Assembly (NCBI GenBank): GCA_037176845.1
Contig: JAYKXP010000172.1
Location: forward strand, 25,748-89,747
Reading direction: 5' to 3'
From: Paramarasmius palmivorus
Taxonomy: Eukaryota; Basidiomycota; Agaricomycetes; Agaricales; Marasmiaceae
DNA length: 64,000 nucleotides
Part shown: in pieces, positions 55,067-64,000 of the stretch
How the letters are laid out: each line of letters starts with the position of its first letter
How positions within the stretch are numbered: the stretch's first letter is position 1
The notes under the pieces: model-generated
Told to the model about the DNA's origin: nothing
Seen by the model: the letters and a program-made list of their open reading frames with translations, nothing else
Databases searched by the model: none
Translations under genes and position numbers: made by a program

Positions 55067-57063
55067 ATGGCCTTTAATGGGACTCGAGACCTTGCGGTCG
55101 AGAGTGCGACCAACATTGTGCACCGCGACCAGTACAACCAAACTTTCAATGTTCAGCTCGGAGGAAAACGGCGCATGATGGAATGGCAGGGGAGGGAACT
55201 CGACGACGACCTGATTGACGAGGTGAGTAAACTACCGATCTCTTACTGTGGATGTTTGCATGTTAATCAAACCGCTGAGCGCAGTATCGCAAAATTCGTC
55301 TCGGGGACATCAAGAAGGTCGAAAAACTTCACTCAGAGTATGTCTGCGACGGAGAATGGGTTGACGACAGGCGACATACTAGGGTACACACTGGAAGAAG
55401 AAACATCTACCGGGTCAGGCTTTACGGAGACGACAGGGCGTATACAGCTTTCACATACAGTGGAGAGAACGCTTCAGAGGTCCTTCTTCATCGTCTCGTC
55501 TACTGGATACATGGTCTAACATATCTCTAAATCAGATATGGAAGACAGAATTCAAGAATTATTCTCAACAAATGTACGCAATCGTCGATTCCTTGGCTTT
55601 CTTTGTGTCTTTCTGAATATCGATATCGCTCTTAGTGACTCTGCGTTGGTCTTTCAGTTATTTGGCGTCAATTGCTCGAAAATTCCTGCGCTTATTTTCT
55701 ATGACGGTGAGTGGTAGTGTTGCTATTATGGTATTCACAAACGCTTATGATTTAACAATCGTATAGACTGGATACCCTTTGTTCATTTCCGGCAGCAAGA
55801 GACCTTTTGGACCTATGTATATGGTTCTCTGTTATGCGTGAGTGCTTTTGCTACCCTAACGGATGCGATAACTAACGTATCTCAGGCACATCTGCAATGC
55901 CATGGCTGGCAACTCTGGCTCAACTCGCAGACGGGCTATTTCTCCTCGGGCCCTACCGGACCAGGATTCAGTACACTCACCCAAGAATACCCTATCCGGA
56001 GCTTGTGTTCCACGGCAGATATGCTCAAGCCAGAAACCTGCGTCCGATATCTGACAAATGCGGAATCTGGGAATTACGACTCCGTCGTTCTAACTCATGC
56101 CTGGAACAGCTATCAGCGCATGTGCATCAACAATCTCTTTGGGATCGAGCACCAGTGTTCTGACGCCTGCGGAATGACTGTTTCCTCGTTTATAATCTGG
56201 TTCAGGGGCGATGCCGGTACTTGGAAGAGGCGCGAACCGCATGGTCATGTACACGAAGATATTTCCGTCTTTCTGGATGCCCTGTGTTTTAATATTGGGT
56301 ATTCCGGTATGCATCGGCGCAAGATTGTGAGAGATCCGGAACCTCGTATCTCCTGGGATGGTTCGTCTTGTGATGCACTTTTTGACAGAAAGGAGATTCA
56401 AGGTGGATTGACACGGTGAGCTACATCAGTCTCCTGAATGATGATGATTCTCAAACTCCAGTCTAGATTCTCGTTTGACTTCAAGACACCAAAGACTGCC
56501 ATAACCAATGGAATCTTACAGCTAGATACTAAAGAACATATGTTAGCGTGGCTGTCACAGGCTCACCACATCCTCAACGTTGGGGAGGATATCGGAGGCG
56601 CCGAAAAATGCTGTACGTCTGACCACCTAGCTGCTTACTATTAGGGTATATACTAACCGGGAAATCCGCAGTCATTGCTGAATTCTTCCCCATACTCAGA
56701 TTTAAGCATCCTAATGGTCCGGAATGCAGATGCGATCAGTCAGAACTATCAAGCACCAAACCCAACATCTACCTCTTCGTCCAGCCTCCGCCAGCACAGT
56801 TCTCGGAGATAGAAAGCTGGCTAAGAAGTCAAGTTTCCTACTGGTCATTCGATGAAGACGGCGTAAATCAGATGTCAGAGTGCACACGGAAACGTCTGCA
56901 TCTGCCGAGGGTGGAGCTGGACTTCGCTTTCGTACGCATCCATTCGTGGCCACAATATGTATACGATGCCTTGTACACATGGCAAGTTGCTCGGGGCTTT
57001 GACCCAAACACTCCAGAGTTTGCTCGTTCTCTCGGATACCCGATACTGGAGCCTGTTACCTGA
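55067..57063 (+). CDS. P2: tandem family copy 2, truncated C-terminus
   Basis: Same architecture as P1: MAFNGTRDLAVESATNIVHRDQYNQ; YRKIRLGDIKKVEKLHSEYV; VRLYGDDRAYTAFTYSGE; QLFGVNCSKIPALIFYD; WIPFVHFR; QLWLNSQTGYFSSGPTG; CVRYLTNAE; GIEHQCSDACG; MLAWLSQAHHILN; IYLFVQPPPAQFSEIESW; WPQYVYDALYTWQVARGFDP; ends YPILEPVT. The stop at 57061-57063 falls where the other copies continue; a +1 shift just before it gives PETENVE before a GTATGT donor, as in P1 (DVTE). So a small indel has probably cut off the tail, and the LSWWQATSD module of the other copies is absent. Divergence from P1 is substantial. Confidence 0.75.
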
Positions 57064-57648
57064 AACAGAAAATGTTGAAGGTATGTGTTCGAATGCAGGG
57101 TGTTCTTGACGCCCCTTACTGATTGGTCTTCTCCAGCGGTGAATTGTGGGGAAATGGAACACTTCACGTTGACAATGCTTCCTCGCGCGATGCCTCAATC
57201 GTCCAATTTATCGTTCCTGCACCAACTGTACAGCTTGTATGTAAATACTATTTATTGGACAAGAATCCGATCCTGTCTATGCATCAAACCAAGCGATCAT
57301 GTTGCGGTGCTGATGTACGAGGAAACGGGTTTCTATAGAGACATTTTGCCTCTTCTCATTTGATATCACAGCTCAGATAATCATCGATTCCTTTGCAAGA
57401 AGACTTAAGTAGGGCCGACGGAGTGTAGAGAAGGTGCCATTACCCAGAAGATCTTACCCTCTTAGACACTCACGGTCGCTTCGAATAACCCGCTTATTGA
57501 TAATTGAGGGGCGCTCAGGAACGCGTGATGCTGGTCATGTGAATGAGCTGGGCGTCAGGGGCGTCACGGTTGGCAAGGCCGCTGTGTGCCAGCTGGTCAT
57601 CGAACATCCTCCATTGTCCAGCACCTCTCCCTCTTCACTAAGACCATC
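57064..57648. other. P2 3' remnant and spacer
   Basis: A frame after a CTTCTCCAG acceptor (MEHFTLTMLPRAMPQS...) runs to 57363 but matches no other copy. Otherwise nothing recognised. Confidence 0.4.
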
Positions 57649-60007
57649 ATGGCCTTCACTGGAACTCAAGATTTGACAATCGCTGGCAACGCGACTAACA
57701 TCGTTCACGGTGACCAATATAACTCGAACACTCATATCGTCAAGTCCATCCGGGTGCAACAACGGACCGGGCGTGTGTTGAAGCAACGGAGGGCTCGGAA
57801 AAAGGAAACTGAAATTGACTTAATCGATGAGGTGAGTGCTAGTAAACTGCGAATTCCGAAAGGTTCATTGATGATTTGGAATACAGTATCGTGAAATTCG
57901 TCTGGGGGACATCTATAAAGTCGAACAAACCGGATCAGATGAACGTCGGGAGTGGAACCAGGATGATGACGGACAAAACACTTGGAAAAAAACCGGCGAA
58001 AGAACATTCTATCGTGCGAAGCTGTACGGAGACGACAACATGTTCACAGCTATCACATACACTGGAAGGGATGCATCGAAGGTATCTTCACGATTATCTT
58101 GCAAGATCCTTCCATCATCTCATCTCATATCTTTATTGCAGCTTTGGAGAGAAGATTTTGCCGTATATTCTGAATCCCAGTTCGTTACTTCTCTGTATCT
58201 CCTTCCCTGTGCTGAGTATCCCAGTAATACTGCTATGACTTTTCAGCTATTCGGTGTGAATCGCTCAAAGGTTCCTGCACTTCTTTTCTATGATGGTGAG
58301 CTTCAGTCTTATTGTGGGGTGTACTTATGTCGTTGGCACGTTTAGACTGGATACCCATGGCCCATTTCTGTCCAAGTGGCAACTTTTGGACAAAATTTTA
58401 CGCTCGGCTATTATTTGTAAGTACTACACCTATTCTACGAAATCAAGCTACTAATATACATCAGGAATACATGAATTGTGCACAATCGGAGCTATGGGTA
58501 AACTCACAAAGTGGCTATTTCTCGATTGGGCCTGCTGGACCGCCAGTCGGGGTTGCGGGCGAACTGCAACATATTCTCGATAATCTGTGTTGTACCACAG
58601 ATATCCTCAATATTGACACTTGTGTCAGGTATCTCAGCAAAATGGCATCTCAGGACCTCGACATCGATGTTCTTGCTTATACCTCCGGTTTCTGGGGCTC
58701 TGATTCCGCGTGCGTCAGTAATCTCCTTGGGGTTGGGCATCAGTGCTCTCAGGCCTGCGTAAACGAATACTCCTTTTTGGAATGGGCGAAGGATAATGCA
58801 GGTTTATGGAGGAGGAAACCCCAAGGTTACATCGACGACAAAGTTTTGGATTTTCTGGATGACCCGGAGTTCAGTGTTGTTTACTCAGCTACTCAGTTTC
58901 GCGAAATCGTCTTCAGCAAAGGAAAGGGTTGTCTCCCCAGTTCCCTTCATGCCCTACACCCAGCACTCTATGATCAAACAGTTGTTGCAGGTGGAGTGAC
59001 GCGGTCAGTAGTTATCGTTCGCGGAATGCCGGCATCACTAAGTATTTCACTCCCAGATTCTTGTTCGATTTCAGTCTGGCTTGGGAGGAGCCAGGGACCT
59101 TGTTGGGTGTAATCTCAACTTTTGGTAATGATGCTACGTGGCTGTCACAGGCTCACTGCATCTTCAATAACTTGGATAATATCAACGACATTGAGAAATA
59201 CTGTAGGTCTATGCTATCGGATTGCTTTACTGTCACTAATCTACGGTTTCAGTTCTTGCTGCTTTTATCGTAGGTTTGGACTTTGCTCCGGAGTGCCTCG
59301 ATTCTCCATGCTCCGAGTACAATGAATCTTTCGATCAAGCGGATGATCCAGATACCGAGTCCCCAGTCTATCTCTTTGTTCAACCACCGCCGACACGACT
59401 GTCGGAGGTTGACGCTTGGCTGAATAGCCAAGTATTCTTTTGGTCATACGACGAAAACGGCACAACCCAGATCACAGAGCACATCCAAAGATGTTTGGGT
59501 TTGCCCAAACTCACCTTGAATGGACCACAAATACTTCTTCGTTCATGGCGAAAATACGTTTACGACGCCATCCACAAATGGCAAGTAGCGAGAGGCTTTG
59601 ACCCGACCACTTCCGATTTCGCTCGTTCTCTCAGATACTCGATATTACAACCCGTCCCGAACAAGGATGTTTCAGCGTCTCGCGAAGGTATGCCGGATTC
59701 GTTAATGCGTCTCCATGTAGTATAGCTGACGCTTACCTGCCAGACTTCAACGCAGAACCCACAATGTCCAGGATAGCTGAAGCCTTGAACAATGGTCAAT
59801 CGGACATAGCTGACTCTCCAACTCTAATCGAGGATAAAGAGATGGAATCATCCAGTGAAGGTGCGCGTTTGGTTCGACCATCCGGTGCAAAATGAGGTTA
59901 ACCCCTTTCTAGATGACCAAGAACCAGAATTGGAGTCTTTCATGTCCAAGTTCCAATCCACATTGTCGTGGTGGCAAGCCACGTCTGATATCCCAGCTTT
60001 TGGTTAG
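57649..60007 (+). CDS. P3: tandem family copy 3
   Basis: Complete copy. Exon 1 57649-57831 (MAFTGTQDLTIAGNATNIVHGDQYN, 61 codons), then YREIRLGDIYKVEQTGSDER, RAKLYGDDNMFTAITYTG, LWREDFAVYSESQ, QLFGVNRSKVPALLFYD, WIPMAHFCPSGNFWTK, ELWVNSQSGYFSIGPAG, CVRYLSKMA, GVGHQCSQACVN, TWLSQAHCIFNN, VYLFVQPPPTRLSEVDAW, WRKYVYDAIHKWQVARGFDP, then SASRE|DFNAEPTMSRIAEALN, ESSSE|DDQEPELESFMSKF and the conserved end LSWWQATSDIPAFG with a stop at 60005-60007. All splices are in phase. It is closest to P4 (very high identity in the C-terminal exons). Cytosolic or nuclear by absence of signal peptide; function unknown. Confidence 0.82.
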
Positions 60008-61496
60008 CACAAGCGTGGTACAATTTTTTCAAACGATAGGTATCCGAGTAGTTTTATGGTACACTTTCTCCTTTTTCGTCCATACGTTCTACGAGCACTT
60101 GTAAAATCGGTATTCAATACAATAGACACGGGTTTAAATTGATTGAACTCACTGTAGCATCATGACCCCCTCACTGCAGCTGTACACGTCTCCAACACGT
60201 CTCGAGACTCCCTAGCCGTGATGTCGGGCAGTGGTGTCCCGGGTGTACTCCTCGATCCCATGCCACTCCGCCAACGTTTGTTTCCTGATTCTATTATGCG
60301 TTGACTCAGCTTCCTCGTTGGCGTTTTCATCAACCCAAACACTCCCACAAATCGTTTCCTACACCCTCATTCTTCATGTTCGCGGGGCAGAGAATTGCGG
60401 TGTATCACCGTCATCCGGGTCGTGTGTTGTGTTTTGGGTTTGAGTTACGTGAAACAAGAGAACTCCGGGTGGGTAGTGTATTAGGAAACATCGCTGGTAT
60501 TCATGTCCTCGAGGCCGAACTCTGCATCGTCGGGGTAAGGCCTGACGCTGTCATGGTATGGAATTTGAGGAGGAGGAGGCAAAGGATTCCTTGTATGGAG
60601 GTGGTTAGTCTTGAAGGAGGTGGTGACTGTCGGAATCTTTTTTTTGCTGTCGGGCGAGGACGCTTCGGTATTGGTACAGTCTCCCGGATTGGTGTGGATA
60701 TGTTGGGGATAGAGTACTCACATATACCGGGAGGAATGCTTCAAGTAGTAAGTAAGTAGAGGTGAGAGAGGGAGCAAGCGCAGCCTGATGAGAGGAGTCA
60801 AAGGTCCGAGTCGGGCCGTGCGCATCGACATCTCCGGATCCACCTCTCTTTTTCTCAACTCTTTCACCTCCCTGTTCGTCGCATCACCTTTTCGTCAAAG
60901 CTCAGTAGCGAGGGACAAGCCGAAAATAATTGTATAGACACAGAAGGAGAAACCCGCCGGACTGAGCGGAAAGAAGGGTATGTGCCATGCAACAACTGGG
61001 TTATGATATATCTGACTTCAACTCCCCTAGTCTCAATCAACAATATTAATGAGCCCTGAGCTCTCGAGGAAATCCTGATGCTTGAGGTCGAGTCGTCGAC
61101 GGATCGTGTCGTAGAGAAGCAGTTGCGTGGAATATCTATCTGGCCCTTTCAGCCGTTCGCTGACCATTCCGTCCATAGAGGAACGTCTGATAGCATGCTG
61201 TTCTCCTGAATGAGCTGGGGGCACTCGTCACTGCAGTGAGTGGATTCTGTTTCAGGAGAAACAGGATAGGATAAAAATGATGTTCGGTTTGCGAGAAAAG
61301 ATTCAAAATTGCTCGACTAACTCATCATCATCTTTGTCGGGTGCTGTTTCTACAGAAACAGGATCCAATCGCTGCAGTGCGTGGAAACGAAGCCTAGGGA
61401 TCTACATGCTATACAATGCTGTATGCCCTCTGATCATCGAACCCTTTGTCCACATCCCTCACTCTTCGGCGCCTTTCTCGTCTTCACCAATCTAGC
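60008..61496. other. Spacer between P3 and P4 with a possible gene fragment
   Basis: The plus frame at 60301-60759 (FMFAGQRIAVYHRHPGRVL ... LEGGGDCRNLFFAVGRG) has protein-like composition and could be a gene fragment, but no family was recognised and no exons were linked. A minus frame at 61033-61224 is also only suggestive. The rest holds nothing seen. Confidence 0.35.
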
Positions 61497-63873
61497 ATGG
61501 CCTTCGTTGGGGCCCAAGACTTCATAATTGCTGGCCGTGCGACCAACATGGTTCACGGGGACCAGTATAACTCGAACACCAAGATCGTCAAGTTCATCCG
61601 GGTACATCAACGAACAGGGCGTATGTCGAAACAGCGAATTCGGAAGAAGGGAGCTGAAATAGACCTGATTAACGAGGTGAGTGAACTATCTTTTGGGAAT
61701 CTCGAATGCTTCATCGAAGATCAAGAACACAGTATCGTGAAATTCGTCTGGGGGACATTTATAAAGTCGAACAAACTGGATCAGCAGATTACTGGGAGCG
61801 GGATAGGAATGATGACGGACAGAACACTTTGAAAAAGATTGGCGAAAGAACATTTTATCGTGCGAAGCTGTACGGACACGACACCATGTTCACAGCTATT
61901 ACATACACTGGCAGGGATGCATCGAAGGTACCTTCACGATTATCTTGTAGGATATTTCCGTCATCTCATATATCTTTATTTCAGCTGTAGAGAGAAGATT
62001 TCGCAGCATATTCTGAATCTCAGTACGTCACCTTTCCCTGTCGCCTTCCCCGCGCTCACTTTCCCAGTAATACTGCCATGGTTTTTCAGCTATTCGGTGT
62101 GAATCGTTCAAGGGTTCCTGCGCTTCTTTTCTACGACGGTAGGTTAGAGTTCTATGCTGTGGACTCATTATATTTAACCTGGCCATTGATTTAGACTGGA
62201 TACCTATGGCATTCTTCTGCTCCGATAACAACTTTTGGACACACCTTTACGCCCAGCTTTTAGCTGTAAGTACTATATCTATCTTTGCAAGAGCAAAGCA
62301 CTCATACATTCCAGGCTGGTATGGACTGCGCAGAGATGCAGCTATGGTTGAACTCCCAGAGTGGATATTTCTTCTGTGGGCCTAATGGACCTTACATTTC
62401 ATCTATGGATATACTGCGATGTGTTCATCATATCTCTCCAGCTGCAGATATACTCAAAAGTGACACTTGCGTCAGGTATCTGAGCAAAGTGGCTTGTTCG
62501 AATCTCGACATTGATGTTCTTACTTGGGCCTCGGTTTCATGGGGTCGTGATTTCGACATGTGCGTCAACGATTTCTTTGGGGTCCAGCATCAGTGTTCCC
62601 GAGCCTGCGCGAACATGGAGCCTTCAGCGTCAGTGGTCAAATGGAAGAAGGATAATGAAGGTCTTTGGAGGAGGGTATCCCTAGGCTACATCACCGAGAA
62701 AGTTTTGGATTTTCTGGATGATCTGGGTTTCAACGTTGTTTACTCAGCTACCCAGTTTCGCGAAATCACCTTCAGCAAAGGAAAGGGTCGTCTTCAAGGT
62801 TGCTACGATATCTTGCACCCAGCGCTCTATGATCAAATATTTGTTGCGGGCGGAATGACACGGTTAGTAGCCGCTATCATAATCATTCGCGGAATGTTAG
62901 TGATGCTGAGTCTTTTGTTTCTAGGTTCTCGCTAGACCTCGATTTGGCTTGGTCGACTAACGACCTGGCTATAATTGTATCTTTCAATGAATCTGCTAGG
63001 ATATGGCTGTCGCAGGCCCACCGCATCTTCAATACTGTGGATGATATCCATGACATTGAGAATTGCTGTACGTCTGCGCCATTGGATTGTCTTATCATCG
63101 CTAATCCAACGATTTTAGTTCTTGCTACTCTTATCGTGGATTTGAGCGTTACTCCAGATTGCGCTGGTTCTTCATGCTCCTATCACAGTGAATCCTTCGA
63201 CCAAGTGGACGATCCAGATACCAAGTCTCCAGTCTATCTTTTTGTTCAACCACCGCCGACACGACTGTCGGAGGTTGACGCTTGGCTGAATAGCCAAGTA
63301 TTCTTTTGGTCATACGACGAAAACGGCACAACCCAGATCACGGAGCACATCCAAAGATGTTTGGGTTTGCCCAAACTCACCCTGGGTACACCGAGGATCC
63401 TTCTCCGTTCATGGCGAAAATACGTTTACGACGCCGTCTACACATGGCAAGTAGCGAGAGGCTTTGACCCGACCACTTCCGATTTTGCTCGTTCGCTCGG
63501 ATTCTCGACATACCAAGCCGTCTCGAACAACGATCTTTCGGCGTCTCGCGAAGGTATGCCGGATTCGTTAATGCGTCTCCATGTAGTATAGCTGACGCTT
63601 ACCTGCCAGACTTCAACGCAGAACCCACAATGTCCAGGATAGCTGAAGCCTTGAACAATGTTCAATCGGACATAGCTGACTCTCCGACTCTAATCGAGGA
63701 TAAAGAGTCGGAATCATCCAGTGAAGGTACGTGTTTGGTTTGACTGTCCGATGTAAAATGGGTTGAGCCCTTTTCTAGGAGACCAAGAGCCGGAATCGGA
63801 GTCTTTCATGTCCAAGTTCCAATCGACATTGTCGTGGTGGCAAGCCACGTCTGATATCCCAGCTTTTGGTTAA
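61497..63873 (+). CDS. P4: tandem family copy 4, with in-frame TAG at an exon start
   Basis: Near relative of P3: MAFVGAQDFIIAGRATNMVHGDQYN, YREIRLGDIYKVEQTGSADY, RAKLYGHDTMFTAITYTG, QLFGVNRSRVPALLFYD, WIPMAFFCSDNNFWTH, LWLNSQSGYFFCGPNG, CVRYLSKVA, GVQHQCSRACAN, IWLSQAHRIFNT, VYLFVQPPPTRLSEVDAW, WRKYVYDAVYTWQVARGFDP, and an end matching LSWWQATSDIPAFG (stop 63871-63873). At the exon after DASK, P3 reads CTT TGG AGA (LWR) while P4 reads CTG TAG AGA, an in-frame stop at 61988-61990. The change also makes CTGTAG a possible splice acceptor that would skip two residues in frame, so the copy may be a pseudogene or rescued by alternative splicing. Confidence 0.75.
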
Positions 63874-64000
63874 CGCGAACGTGGTACAATTTCTTCAAAC
63901 CATAGGTATCCGAGTTGTTCAGATATAGTTTTATGGTACACTTCCTTCTTTTCTGTTCCATGCGTTCTACGAGTACCTGTAAAATCAGTATTTAATGCCA

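Overview
The window is nuclear DNA of a filamentous basidiomycete, most likely an Agaricomycete. The evidence is the dense gene layout, many short GT-AG introns of about 45-60 bp, and protein families that are typical of or expanded in mushroom-forming fungi: JmjC-like and nucleotidyltransferase-like proteins, a sesquiterpene synthase, a secreted glycopeptide, ICMT-like methyltransferases and a four-copy array of a Basidiomycota-type family. No species can be named from the sequence alone. All gene models come from reading splice sites and frames by eye.

Left part (1-19 kb): a JmjC/cupin-like gene enters from the left edge (1-3691, +). A large autonomous Helitron follows (5' end unresolved near 4.9 kb, exact 3' end at 12844). 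It encodes one Rep-PIF1 helicase polyprotein with a C-terminal USP-like cysteine-peptidase domain. Spliced genes of unknown function follow (about 12.95-14.1 kb +, 14.9-16.5 kb -), then a nucleotidyltransferase-fold gene (16.7-17.9 kb -).

Middle (19-26.5 kb): a small viroplasmin/RNase H1-N-like gene, two tandem paralogs of an unrecognised 375-390 aa family, and a small secreted Cys-rich glycopeptide gene flanked by two direct copies of a roughly 0.75 kb duplicated segment.

Metabolic block (26.5-36.2 kb): an FAD monooxygenase (-) and a zinc-type dehydrogenase (+) diverge from a shared 217 bp promoter, and an MFS transporter (-) lies beside them. Two ~1.6 kb terminal-inverted-repeat elements, inverted relative to each other, sit inside an intron of each of the two divergent genes, each with its own 7 bp target-site duplication.

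37.4-38.7 kb: an unusual ~1 kb run of more than 30 consecutive small hairpins ends beside an intron-containing tRNA-Thr(AGU). This is the strongest candidate here for something undescribed.

39.5-52 kb: a sesquiterpene synthase, a GPI-anchored aspartic protease, three ICMT-like methyltransferase paralogs and a carboxylesterase. The carboxylesterase is split into two complementary halves on opposite strands, best explained by a ~5.1 kb inversion with a breakpoint in one of its introns.

52-64 kb: four tandem paralogs (P1-P4) of a large multi-exon family. They show decay (frameshift in P2, nonsense codon in P4) and recent sequence exchange (P3/P4).
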